From positions 1-52,330 of the forward strand of contig JAADJD010000008.1 of assembly GCA_013150955.1 (NCBI GenBank): DNA of 52,330 bases, in the 5' to 3' direction. Below, one piece after another: positions 36,584 to 45,527 of the stretch; the first letter of the stretch is position 1; each line of letters begins with the position of its first letter. This stretch comes from Calditrichota bacterium. Its GTDB lineage: Bacteria > Calditrichota > Calditrichia > RBG-13-44-9 > J042. The notes below the pieces were generated by a model, which saw only the letters and a program-made list of their open reading frames with translations, did not search any database and had not been told where the DNA came from. The position numbers and the translations under genes were made by a program.

Positions 36584-37531
36584 TTACGGTTGCTTTAGCT
36601 TTTTTAGTTCCCGTTCGGAAAATCCAATAAACTGCACTTCGGGCTCCAGCCAGACGCCCGCTTCCTGATAAACCCGCTGCTGAACCTGAACAATCAACTC
36701 AAAAATATCGCTGGCCGTTGCCTGATCCACATTCAGGATGAAATTGGCATGTTTTGGGGAGACCATCGCACCACCGACGCGCATGCCCTTTCCCCCTGAT
36801 CGTTCGATCAGGCGTCCGGCAAAATCTCCCGGCGGACGCTTGAACACCGAACCACAGGACGGGTAATCCAGTGGTTGCTTTTCGGCCCGCCTTTGCAGAA
36901 TGGATTGCCGCTGCTGCCGCAGCCGCTCGCTGTTTCCCACCTCCAGCTGTAACCAGCAACCCAGCAACAACAATCCCTGCAAACCCGGCGCCTGCCGATA
37001 CCCGAATTTCGCCGCTTCCCGGGGAATGCGGCACCGATTGCCGTGCGCATCCAGTGCATCCACCGCTATCACCCGATCGCCAATCTCCCCATCAAACGCA
37101 CCCGCATTCATGATCAGGGCACCTCCCACCGTTCCCGGGATCCCCGACATGAAATGCAATCCCGCAAGCTGATGCCTTTCGCAATAGGGCACCAGATCCT
37201 GCACCAGCACGCCGGCCCCCACATATAGCTGGGTGCCCTGTTGCTGAATCTGCCCACAACAATCCCGTAGCAGAATGATCACCCCGCGGTATCCGGCGTC
37301 GTGCACCAGCACATTGGCCCCGCTACCCAGCACCCGGTAAGGTACCCGCTGTTGCTGACAATACCGAACCAGCCACTGCAGGTCTTCCACTGTTTGGGGA
37401 ACCACCAGCGCATCGGCCGGGCCACCCACGCGGTAGGCGGTATACCGGGACAATGGTTCGTTTAAACGGCAGGCTTCGCCAAAACGCTGCCTGAGTTCCT
37501 GCCAGAAGGTTGTTCGGGTTTCCACCATCAT
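36584..37531 (-). CDS. murB: UDP-N-acetylenolpyruvoylglucosamine reductase MurB
   Basis: FAD-dependent reductase that makes UDP-N-acetylmuramic acid. The 315 residues contain the FAD-binding YRVLGSGANVLVHDAGYRGV and GIPGTVGGALIMNAGAFDGE, the catalytic-serine region YPSCGSVFKRP, and the C-terminal glutamate region GVWLEPEVQFIG. The pattern is that of a type II MurB. ATG 37531 or 37528 is the likely start; a start at 37591 would overlap murC by 43 bases. murC ends 17 bases upstream. Confidence 0.95.
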   Translation of the reverse strand: MMVETRTTFWQELRQRFGEACRLNEPLSRYTAYRVGGPADALVVPQTVEDLQWLVRYCQQQRVPYRVLGSGANVLVHDAGYRGVIILLRDCCGQIQQQGTQLYVGAGVLVQDLVPYCERHQLAGLHFMSGIPGTVGGALIMNAGAFDGEIGDRVIAVDALDAHGNRCRIPREAAKFGYRQAPGLQGLLLLGCWLQLEVGNSERLRQQRQSILQRRAEKQPLDYPSCGSVFKRPPGDFAGRLIERSGGKGMRVGGAMVSPKHANFILNVDQATASDIFELIVQVQQRVYQEAGVWLEPEVQFIGFSERELKKLKQP

Positions 37532-37548
37532 CTGCCATTGTCCGGGCT

Positions 37549-38925
37549 TTATTTCGTTAACCAATCCAGCAACCGTTGATTGATCCGCCACACGTCGCCG
37601 GCACCGATGGTAATGATCATATCGCCGGGCTTTACGTGGGGCGCCACGGCATCGGCCACGCGCGATTTGTCCTCCACAAAGTACACCTGGCGATGTCCCA
37701 TTTCCCGGGCGGCATCGGCAATCAATTTGCCGGTCACACCAGTTATGGGGACTTCGCGCGCCGGGTACACGTCCAGGACAAACAATACATCAGAATCCAG
37801 AAACGAACGGGCAAATTCGCGATAAAACTTCTGTGTACGGGTGTACAGATGGGGCTGAAAAACGGCCACGATTCGGCGACCGGGCCATCCGGTGCGAGCC
37901 GCTTCCAGCGTGGCCTGTATTTCCGTGGGATGATGTGCGTAATCGTCCACCAGCATGATTCCATTCACCTCAGCCTTGATCTCGAACCGGCGATTCACCC
38001 CGGTAAAATTGGCCAGTGCCTGCTGCATGGTACGAAACGGAACCTCCAGCTCCAATCCCACCGAAATGGCCGCCAGGGCGTTCAATACATTATGCGAACC
38101 CGGCACCTGCAAGCGTACCGTTCCCAGCTCTTTTTGTCGATAAAACACATCGAAGTGGAGCCGCCCCTTTTCCCAGTGCACGTTGCGGGCCATCAGGTCG
38201 GCCTGACTGCTGAAGCCGTAGGTCTCCACCCGGCGCTTCAGCCGCGGTAAAATTTCCTGAACACCGCGATCATCCAGGCAAACAATGATCTTGCCGTAAA
38301 AGGGCACCTTGTTGGCAAAGGACACGAAGGCATCCTTTAAATCGTCGTAATCCCGGTAACTGTCCAGGTGCTCCGGCTCCACATTGGTAATGACCGCAAT
38401 CGTGGGCACCAGAAACAGGAAACTGCGATCGAATTCATCCGCTTCGGCCACCAGAAATTCGCCACTGCCCAGTTTGGCATTGGTATTCAATGCCCGCACC
38501 TTTCCGCCAATGATCAGGGTGGGATCCAGTCCGCCTTCGGTCAGTATGGCTCCGGTCATGGATGTGGTGGTGGTTTTCCCATGGGTACCGGCAATGGCAA
38601 TGCCATGTTTCAGGCGCATCAATTCTGCCAGCATCTCCGCCCGTTTGATGACCGGAATCTTCTGCCGCAACGCCTCCTGAATCTCCACATTCTCCGGGGT
38701 TACCGCGCTGGAGTAGACCAGCACCTCGGCCCCGTGCACATGTTCCGCCGCATGTCCTTTAAAAATCCGGGCACCCTTTTCTTCCAGGTGTCGGGTGATG
38801 TCGGACGGATTGAGATCCGATCCGCTGATCTGGTAGCCCAGGTTCAACAACAATTCAGCAATGCCACTCATTCCGATACCGCCGATTCCGACAAAATGTA
38901 TCTTGCGAATCTTTCCCAGACGCAC
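37549..38925 (-). CDS. murC: UDP-N-acetylmuramate-L-alanine ligase MurC
   Basis: Adds the first amino acid of the peptidoglycan stem. The 458 residues start with KIHFVGIGGIGMSGIAELLL (UDP-binding Rossmann), then the ATP loop AGTHGKTTTTSM, VEPEHLDSY, and DDYAHHPTEIQATL, all typical. The start is a GTG at 38925, two bases after the murG stop, with GGAGG 10 bases upstream inside the end of murG. The reading frame stays open about 590 bases further upstream, but that part is antiparallel to nothing known and merely an alternative frame of murG. Confidence 0.96.
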   Translation of the reverse strand: MRLGKIRKIHFVGIGGIGMSGIAELLLNLGYQISGSDLNPSDITRHLEEKGARIFKGHAAEHVHGAEVLVYSSAVTPENVEIQEALRQKIPVIKRAEMLAELMRLKHGIAIAGTHGKTTTTSMTGAILTEGGLDPTLIIGGKVRALNTNAKLGSGEFLVAEADEFDRSFLFLVPTIAVITNVEPEHLDSYRDYDDLKDAFVSFANKVPFYGKIIVCLDDRGVQEILPRLKRRVETYGFSSQADLMARNVHWEKGRLHFDVFYRQKELGTVRLQVPGSHNVLNALAAISVGLELEVPFRTMQQALANFTGVNRRFEIKAEVNGIMLVDDYAHHPTEIQATLEAARTGWPGRRIVAVFQPHLYTRTQKFYREFARSFLDSDVLFVLDVYPAREVPITGVTGKLIADAAREMGHRQVYFVEDKSRVADAVAPHVKPGDMIITIGAGDVWRINQRLLDWLTK

Positions 38926-38927
38926 CG

Positions 38928-40061
38928 TTAACGTACCTCCGTCATCGTTGGATTGGGCTGTTGAGTTTTCAGCAGTTCGATGGCAATGTGGGCGATTTTC
39001 CTGGCCGCATCCGGCCGGGCCAGCGCCTTCCAGCTTCGGGCCATTTGTTGACGCCGTTCGGCATCCCCCAGCAGTGCCTTTAACTGGTGCAATAGCTCGG
39101 CTTCCCACCCTTCCCGTTCGGTGACCACCACCGCGGCACAACGGGAGGCAATGAATCGCGCATTGTGTTCCTGATGATTGCCCGCCGCATGGGGATACGG
39201 CACCAGAATGGCCGGTTTTTGCACCAGCGCCAGCTCCGCCAGGGTAATGGCCCCGGCGCGGGCTACGATCAGATCCGCCGCCGCATACGCCGCTGCCATC
39301 TCTTTCACGTAAGGCACAACGCGCACCCTGTCCTCCGGCCACTGTCTCAACTGTTGAACAGTGGCGTAATTGCGTGCCCCCGTTTGCCACAATACCTCCA
39401 TATCGAATTCCTGGAGCAGCGTGGGCAATAATTGAGCCATCGCCCGATTGATGGATTGGGCCCCCTGACTGCCACCAAAAATGAACACCACCAGCGACTG
39501 TTCCCGAAATCCCCACTGTTCGCGGGCGGCCTGACGGGAAACACGGGTCAGATCCCGCCGCACGGGATTTCCGGTCACCACCACTTTCTCTGCCACATCC
39601 TTCAACGCCTCCCGCGTTCCCTCAAAGGCCACACAGATCTTTCGGGCGTGGCGCGCCAGCAGCCGGGTGGTCACGCCTGGATGCACATCCTGTTCCTCGA
39701 TGAGCACCGGGATGCCCATCCGCGCGGCCATAAACAGCACCGGGCCGGTCACGTATCCTCCGGTACCAATCGCCAGCTGTGGCCGAAATTGCTTTAAAAT
39801 CCACCAGCTCTGCATCAAACTGACCAGTAATTTTATCGGGAACAAAAAATTCTTCCACGTCCAGTAGCGCTGAAAACCGGCAATCCAGATGGTCCGCAAG
39901 GGGATTCCTCGCTCCGGGATGATGCGCGTCTCAATCCCGCCCTTTCCCCCAACATAAAGAAATTCGAACGCCCCCTGCTCCTGCAATGCCTCCATGGTAG
40001 CAATGGCCGGATACACATGTCCGCCCGTTCCTCCTCCAGTTATCAATACACGGGTTTTCAT
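38928..40061 (-). CDS. murG: UDP-GlcNAc:lipid I transferase MurG
   Basis: Peripheral membrane glycosyltransferase that turns lipid I into lipid II. The 377 residues start MKTRVLITGGGTGGHVYPAI, the donor/acceptor glycine loop, and include GTGGYVTGPVLF, LIEEQDVHPGVTTRLLARHA, and IFGGSQGAQSINRA; IVARAGAITLAELALVQKPA, ILVPYPHAAGNHQEHNA are the UDP-GlcNAc site. The ATG overlaps the ftsW stop by four bases (ATGA). Full length for the family. Confidence 0.97.
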   Translation of the reverse strand: MKTRVLITGGGTGGHVYPAIATMEALQEQGAFEFLYVGGKGGIETRIIPERGIPLRTIWIAGFQRYWTWKNFLFPIKLLVSLMQSWWILKQFRPQLAIGTGGYVTGPVLFMAARMGIPVLIEEQDVHPGVTTRLLARHARKICVAFEGTREALKDVAEKVVVTGNPVRRDLTRVSRQAAREQWGFREQSLVVFIFGGSQGAQSINRAMAQLLPTLLQEFDMEVLWQTGARNYATVQQLRQWPEDRVRVVPYVKEMAAAYAAADLIVARAGAITLAELALVQKPAILVPYPHAAGNHQEHNARFIASRCAAVVVTEREGWEAELLHQLKALLGDAERRQQMARSWKALARPDAARKIAHIAIELLKTQQPNPTMTEVR

Positions 40062-41212
40062 CGATACATCCGCCGTGTTGCGTACTTTCGGTTCAGGGGA
40101 AGGGTTTGCCGTACCACCGGTTTTCGTCGCGGGGCAGGCACCTCTTCCAGCTGCCGATGAATGCCCAGCAGCAACCCCGCAAAAGCGCAATTGATTATCA
40201 GGGCTGTCCCCCCGTAGCTGATAAACGGCAATGGCAACCCGGTTGGGGGCGCCAGCCGCAGGGTGACCATCATGTTGATCAGCGCGTACCAGATAAAATT
40301 GGCCGTGATCCCGATCGACAGGTAAAAGGCAAAGCGATCCGTGGCGCGATTAGCGATCCTGAGTCCCCGTACCATGATGATAAAAAACAGCGCCAACACA
40401 AACAGGGTGCCCATCAGTCCCCATTCTTCCCCGATGATTGAAAAGATAAAATCCGTATGGGCCTCTGGCAGATAAAACAGTTTCAATTTGCTTTCCGTAA
40501 ATCCCACGCCAAACAGCCCGCCGCTTCCCAGGCTGACCAGCGAGCGACTCACCTGGTATCCCGTGCCCAGTTTATCTTCTTCCATTTTCAACAGCGCCAT
40601 GACGCGCGCCAGCTTGTAAGGCGAGGTGAGAACGACCCCAACGGCCAGCGGAATGGTCGCCCCCACCACGGCAGCCAGATGCTTGATCTGCACCGGGGCC
40701 ACAAACAGCATGGTGAAACCGATCAACAAAATCAGCATGCCGCTGCTGAAATCGGGTTGCAGCACCGTTAATCCCGCAAACAGGGCCAGATAAACCACAT
40801 GGGGGAATACCCCTTCGTGGAAATCCTGCAGACGATCCTCTTTGCGGGACAGCGACGCCGCCAGAAAGATGATCAGCCCAAAGCGGGCCACATCCACTCC
40901 CTGAAAATGAAGGGGGCCCAGAAAAACCCAGCGGGAACGGGCAACAAACGCCAGATACACCAGCAGCAGCAACCCCGCCCAAAGGAACACCGGAGCAACG
41001 GTTTTCAGGTGCCGATAGGGAAAACTGTAAAACCCCACGCCCAGAATGACCCCGATCAACAACGCCAGCAGGTGGCGCAACAGATAATACAGCGCGGAAT
41101 GGCGGGTCATCTCGGCGTAATAAACGCTGGCACTGTACACCATAATCACCCCGATGAACACCAGTAAGAAAAATGCCGCAAACAGCCAGCGATCAATCAG
41201 CGATCGTTGCAT
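40058..41212 (-). CDS. ftsW: Peptidoglycan polymerase FtsW (SEDS family)
   Basis: Divisome glycosyltransferase that polymerises lipid II together with the class B PBP encoded by ftsI. The 384 residues form about ten hydrophobic segments, with SEDS landmarks GFTESKLKLFYLPEAHTDFI, FSIIGEEWGLMG, and GLPLPFISYGGTALI near the C-terminus. Position between murD and murG separates it from RodA. GGAGGG precedes the ATG. The upstream 160 bases to the murD stop hold no recognisable feature. Confidence 0.95.
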   Translation of the reverse strand: MQRSLIDRWLFAAFFLLVFIGVIMVYSASVYYAEMTRHSALYYLLRHLLALLIGVILGVGFYSFPYRHLKTVAPVFLWAGLLLLVYLAFVARSRWVFLGPLHFQGVDVARFGLIIFLAASLSRKEDRLQDFHEGVFPHVVYLALFAGLTVLQPDFSSGMLILLIGFTMLFVAPVQIKHLAAVVGATIPLAVGVVLTSPYKLARVMALLKMEEDKLGTGYQVSRSLVSLGSGGLFGVGFTESKLKLFYLPEAHTDFIFSIIGEEWGLMGTLFVLALFFIIMVRGLRIANRATDRFAFYLSIGITANFIWYALINMMVTLRLAPPTGLPLPFISYGGTALIINCAFAGLLLGIHRQLEEVPAPRRKPVVRQTLPLNRKYATRRMYR

Positions 41213-41372
41213 CGTCCCTCCTTAATCTGTCTCCATAAACACCTGGAGCCTCGTTTCTGTTTTTCCGGATCGGGTTAGCAGCCAGGCAATTCAAGGCCAG
41301 CCCTTTGTTTCCTTTCTGATCTTTCGCAAATTGCCCGTAAATTCGCAAAATCATCGACTGTCTCCCCGTCCC

Positions 41373-42779
41373 TCAACTGGTTGCCCCGACTCGATGGGGC
41401 AGCTTCTGTACCAGTTCGCGAAATTGATCGCCCCGTTCCTCGTAATCCCGGAACATGTCGAAGCTGGAACAGGCGGGCGCCAGCAAAACCACATCGCCGG
41501 GTTGTGCCCGCTGAAAGGCCCGGAGCACCGCATCTTCCAGGGAACCCGCCCGCTCTACTGGCACCTGTCCCTGCCAGGCCTCCTGAATCCGCGCGGCTGC
41601 CTGTCCAATCAGAATGGCCGCCCGCACGCGCTCTCGCAGCAACGGCACCAGCGCGTGGAAATCGCCACCCTTGTCCTTTCCCCCGGCGATCAGCACAATC
41701 GGTTCTTCAAAACTTTGCAGGGCAAATTCCAGCGATTGAACCGTGGTGGCTTTGGAATCGTTCACAAACACCACCCCGTTTAACTCTCCCACCGGTTCCA
41801 GCCGGTGCGGCAATCCCTGAAACGTCTCCGCCACCTGTTGCACCCGCCGGGACTCCACCCCAAAAAGCATCCCCAGCGCAGCCGCCACCAGCAAGTTGTA
41901 TCGATTATGCGGCCCCCGTAACCGCATGGATTCGATGGGGATGGATTCATCCAGTTCCTGCCAGCGTATCCGAATGGTTTGTCCCTGCCAGAACGCTCCC
42001 TGATCCAGCTCCTGCTTCAGGCTGAATGGAAACCTGGCCGGGCGCACGTCCTGCAGATAGGTGCCTAAAACCGCATCGTCCACATTGTACAACAGCAAAT
42101 CATCCGGTGTCATGTTTTTCAGAATGTTCAGCTTGGCCCGCGCATACGCGTCGAAATCCGAATAGCGATCCAGATGATTGGGCGACAGATTGGTGATGAC
42201 CGCCGCCTTTGGATGAAAGGTGTGAATGGTCTCCAGCTGAAAACTGCTCACTTCCAGAATGTTGAACACTGGACGGGGCATTTTTAACAGCTCCCCGGAA
42301 AACGGTCGACCAATATTGCCGCCAACGATTACATCTGCATACTGGTAGCGAAAGATTTCTCCTGTCAATGCGGTGGTGGTGGTCTTACCGTTGCTCCCGG
42401 TAATGGCGATGATCGGTGCCGTCGTGAACCAGGAGGCCACTTCCAGCTCCCCCGCAATGGGAATCTGTAATCGTTGTGCCTGTTGCAAAACCGGAATGTC
42501 CAGCGAAATGCCCGGACTGATGACAATCAGATCGGCATCCAGCACCCGTTCGCTGTGGCCACCGGTTTCCAGGGCAACATCATCCGGCAAATCGCGCAGG
42601 GCTTCTGTCAGCTCGGCGGTGGAACGGACATCGCTGAGCAGCACCTGTGCACCGGCCAGTCGCAACAGCCGGGCCACCTCCTTGCCACTCCGTCCCGCGC
42701 CCAGAACACTAACCCGCCGTCCCTGAAGCTGCCGGACGTTCTCTGCCCCTGTTTCCTGAATGGTCAATCGGCCTTTCAC
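41373..42779 (-). CDS. murD: UDP-N-acetylmuramoylalanine-D-glutamate ligase MurD
   Basis: Adds D-glutamate to the stem peptide. The 468 residues include VSVLGAGRSGKEVARLLRLA, the ATP loop ITGSNGKTTTTALTGE, NLSPNHLDRY and NDSKATTVQSLEFAL, PIVLIAGGKDKGGDF, all of the Mur ligase family and diagnostic of MurD. The start appears to be GTG 42779 right behind GGGGAG; a TTG four codons later is an alternative. mraY ends 12 bases upstream. Confidence 0.96.
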   Translation of the reverse strand: MKGRLTIQETGAENVRQLQGRRVSVLGAGRSGKEVARLLRLAGAQVLLSDVRSTAELTEALRDLPDDVALETGGHSERVLDADLIVISPGISLDIPVLQQAQRLQIPIAGELEVASWFTTAPIIAITGSNGKTTTTALTGEIFRYQYADVIVGGNIGRPFSGELLKMPRPVFNILEVSSFQLETIHTFHPKAAVITNLSPNHLDRYSDFDAYARAKLNILKNMTPDDLLLYNVDDAVLGTYLQDVRPARFPFSLKQELDQGAFWQGQTIRIRWQELDESIPIESMRLRGPHNRYNLLVAAALGMLFGVESRRVQQVAETFQGLPHRLEPVGELNGVVFVNDSKATTVQSLEFALQSFEEPIVLIAGGKDKGGDFHALVPLLRERVRAAILIGQAAARIQEAWQGQVPVERAGSLEDAVLRAFQRAQPGDVVLLAPACSSFDMFRDYEERGDQFRELVQKLPHRVGATS

Positions 42780-42791
42780 CCTTCTCCCCGT

Positions 42792-43904
42792 TTACTGGAC
42801 TTTGAATGTGGTCAGGCTCAGCAGGGCCAGCAGGATCCCGATGATCCAGAAGCGCACCACGACTTTGGCTTCGTGCCAGCCCTTTAGTTCATAATGATGG
42901 TGCAGTGGCGCCATGCGGAATACCCGCCGCCCCTGACCGTATTTTTTTCGCGTATATTTAAAATAGGTGGTCTGGATGATGACGCTCAGCGCTTCGGCCA
43001 CAAACACGCCACCAATCAGTATCAGCAAAATTTCCTTTTTGATGAGCACCGCTGCCGCTCCCAGCGTACTGCCCAGCGCCAGCGCCCCCGTGTCGCCCAT
43101 AAAAACCTGTGCCGGGTACGCATTGAACCATAAAAAGCCCATGGCCGCACCCACCACCGCCATGCAGTACACCGTCAGTTCGCCACTGCCGGGCAGGTAA
43201 ATAATGTTCAGGTAATCCGCAAATTTCACGTTCCCGGTAACATAACTCATCCCGGCAAAGGCCAGCATGGAGATGGCGATCAACCCAGCCGCCAGGCCAT
43301 CCAGACCGTCTGTTAAATTCACCGCATTCGATGCGGCGGTGATTACCAGAATCACAATCGGGATGTAAAAAATGCCAAAGTTGATTTCCAGATTCTTAAA
43401 AAACGGTACGCTGGTATTATCGTTCAGTCCCTGGGCCACAAATTGGGGATGAAAGTAAATCAGGCTACCAATGATCAACCCCAGCGTAATCTGACCGGCC
43501 AGTTTGTAGCGCCCAATCAAACCGCGCTTTTTCTTTTTCACGACCTTTAAATAATCATCCATCAGTCCCACCAGCCCCATCCAGAAAGTGGCCAGAAAGA
43601 TCATCCAGACATAAAAATTGGACAGAATTTTTGACCACATGAGCACTGAAAGCAGGATTGACGACAGGATGATCAGTCCACCCATGGTGGGTGTACCGGC
43701 CTTGGCCAGATGTGTAGCCGGGCCATCGGTACGAATTTCCTCCCCAATTTGATGTTTCTGCAGCCAGCGAATCATTTTGGGGCCCACGTAAAAACTGAAG
43801 ATGAGCGCCGTAATGGCGGCCAGTGCCGCCCGAACGGTGATGTATCGAAACACATTAAACCCGAAAAAGACATCTTTAAACTGATATAAAAAATCGGCCA
43901 ACAT
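42792..43904 (-). CDS. mraY: Phospho-MurNAc-pentapeptide transferase MraY
   Basis: Integral membrane enzyme making lipid I on undecaprenyl phosphate. The 370 residues have about ten membrane helices and the signature regions KAGTPTMGGLIIL, DDYLKVVKKKKRGL, NLTDGLDGLAAG, FNAYPAQVFMGDTGALALG, and the C-terminal MAPLHHHYELKGW. All catalytic aspartate regions are intact. The ATG lies 3 bases after the murF stop; AAGG of the ribosome-binding site overlaps that stop codon. Confidence 0.98.
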   Translation of the reverse strand: MLADFLYQFKDVFFGFNVFRYITVRAALAAITALIFSFYVGPKMIRWLQKHQIGEEIRTDGPATHLAKAGTPTMGGLIILSSILLSVLMWSKILSNFYVWMIFLATFWMGLVGLMDDYLKVVKKKKRGLIGRYKLAGQITLGLIIGSLIYFHPQFVAQGLNDNTSVPFFKNLEINFGIFYIPIVILVITAASNAVNLTDGLDGLAAGLIAISMLAFAGMSYVTGNVKFADYLNIIYLPGSGELTVYCMAVVGAAMGFLWFNAYPAQVFMGDTGALALGSTLGAAAVLIKKEILLILIGGVFVAEALSVIIQTTYFKYTRKKYGQGRRVFRMAPLHHHYELKGWHEAKVVVRFWIIGILLALLSLTTFKVQ

Positions 43905-43907
43905 ACC

Positions 43908-45329
43908 TTACTCCACCGTTAAATTCTCCAGTACCCGTTCCATCTGCATGCCGCGTGATCCCTTAACCAGCACCACATCCCCGGCGTTCAGATGCGTTTT
44001 TAAAAAGGCCGCCAGCGCCGCATGATCGTCAAACCAGCGCACGACGATCCCCGCGTTTGTCACTTCGTGCAACCGGGCTTCCAGATGTTTCATCAACGGG
44101 CCATATAACAACACCATTTGAATGGGCAGCTCTGCGATCACATCGCCCAGTGCCCGGTGTTCGGCGACTTCAAATTCTCCGAGTTCCAGCATGTCGCCCA
44201 GTACCACGATGCGTTTTCCCTGTACATGCGGCAACTCACAGACATACTGCAGAGCGGCTCGCACGGAATCCGGGTTGGCGTTGTACGCATCGTTGATGAA
44301 CAGCACCCCATCGCGCTGGAAGTACTCCATGCGCTGATGGGCCGGACGAAACGCCTCCAGTGCCTGCTGGATGTCCGTGGCGGTCAAACCCAGTTCCAGT
44401 CCCACCGCACTGGCCAGAACGGCGTTCAGCAGATTGTGCCTGCCGGGAATGTGCAATTGAATATCGACCGTGTCATTCAATCGCCAGCGAACACAACCCA
44501 GCGCATCCATTTCCAGGAAACGCCCCCACACATCCAGATCGGCCCGCAAGCCGGCGCGTACGATTCGCACATCCTCCCGCTGGTAGGTTCGCAAGTACGG
44601 ATCTTCCATATTTAAAACAATGGTGCTTCCGGGGGCCATACCGTCGAACATGGCGGTCTTTTCGCGGAAAATGGCTTCCTGGCTGCCGAAAAAACCGATG
44701 TGGCCTTTGCCAATGTGGGTGATGACCCCAATGGTCGGTTGCACCAGTTCGGTTAATCGGCCAATCTCCCCGGGTTGATTGGTTCCCAGTTCCAGCACGG
44801 CCACCTCCGTGTGGGCATCGATTTTTAGCAGAGATAGGGGTACCCCGATTTGATTGTTCTGATTTTTGGCACTGCGCACCACGCGGTACTTGCGTTCCAG
44901 AACGGCAGCGATCATCTCCCGGGTGGTAGTTTTACCACTGGAACCGGTCACCCCAACCACCGGAATGGCGTACTGCAGGCGATGCCATCGGGAGAGTTCC
45001 TGCAGAAAGTGCAGCGTATCCTCCACCACAATGGCCCGGATCCGGTGCTTTTCCAGTAGCTCCCGGTGACGCCGGTATCCCGCCGGGTTGATCACCACCG
45101 CGGCCGGGGATTTTTCCACGACCTGCGGCAGAAAATCGTGGGCATCAAACCGCTCCCCCTTCAGGGCAATGAAAAAGTCACCGGCGGACATGGTGCGGGA
45201 GTCAATCGATAATCGGCGATAATCCACCGCCTGGAGATCGCCCACCACCTGGACGGTACCCGCATAAGCGTGGACGAATTCTTGCAGCTGGCGATGCTGC
45301 CCATGTGGTTGTGAATGCTTCAATGCCAC
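43908..45329 (-). CDS. murF: UDP-MurNAc-tripeptide-D-Ala-D-Ala ligase MurF
   Basis: Completes the UDP-MurNAc-pentapeptide. The 473 residues contain the N-terminal SIDSRTMSAGDFFIALKGER domain, the ATP loop VTGSSGKTTTREMI, ELGTNQPGEIGRLTELVQP, NDAYNANPDSVRAAL and VVLGDMLELG, which are MurF-specific. The start is either GTG 45329 or a TTG two codons later, better spaced to the AAGG. The preceding 198 bases separate it from murE, the only large gap in the upper half of the cluster. Confidence 0.95.
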   Translation of the reverse strand: MALKHSQPHGQHRQLQEFVHAYAGTVQVVGDLQAVDYRRLSIDSRTMSAGDFFIALKGERFDAHDFLPQVVEKSPAAVVINPAGYRRHRELLEKHRIRAIVVEDTLHFLQELSRWHRLQYAIPVVGVTGSSGKTTTREMIAAVLERKYRVVRSAKNQNNQIGVPLSLLKIDAHTEVAVLELGTNQPGEIGRLTELVQPTIGVITHIGKGHIGFFGSQEAIFREKTAMFDGMAPGSTIVLNMEDPYLRTYQREDVRIVRAGLRADLDVWGRFLEMDALGCVRWRLNDTVDIQLHIPGRHNLLNAVLASAVGLELGLTATDIQQALEAFRPAHQRMEYFQRDGVLFINDAYNANPDSVRAALQYVCELPHVQGKRIVVLGDMLELGEFEVAEHRALGDVIAELPIQMVLLYGPLMKHLEARLHEVTNAGIVVRWFDDHAALAAFLKTHLNAGDVVLVKGSRGMQMERVLENLTVE

Positions 45330-45502
45330 CTTCCCCTTCCCTGTTGTTGATTTGCCCGGCGCCCGGCGCGTCCCTTAAAATCCAAAATTACAAAATGAAT
45401 CCCATCTTTTGAAATAAAAAACCATCCCATGGCCGCTGCGGACAATGGCCATTTGAACTTTTATCTGGACACTCAACCGGATCGAACCGGTCACAACAGT
45501 GG

Positions 45503-45523
45503 GGTCATCCAATGACCGTTTTT
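45503..45523 (+). terminator. Weak terminator-like hairpin in the murE-murF gap
   Basis: GGTCAT-CCA-ATGACC followed by GTTTTTTCC on the plus strand, 5 bases past the murE stop, opposite to the genes. It could stop antisense transcription towards murE. On the minus strand a second imperfect hairpin (ATGGCC/GGCCAT, 45428-45453) precedes a T-run and may attenuate murE-murF read-through. Both are weak. Confidence 0.3.
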
Positions 45524-45527
45524 TCCT

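Noticed and set aside
38926-39516. N-terminal extension of murC by about 197 residues
   Set aside because: The extension overlaps murG in another frame, is glycine- and repeat-biased and lacks family similarity; a GTG with GGAGG at proper spacing starts MurC at 38925.
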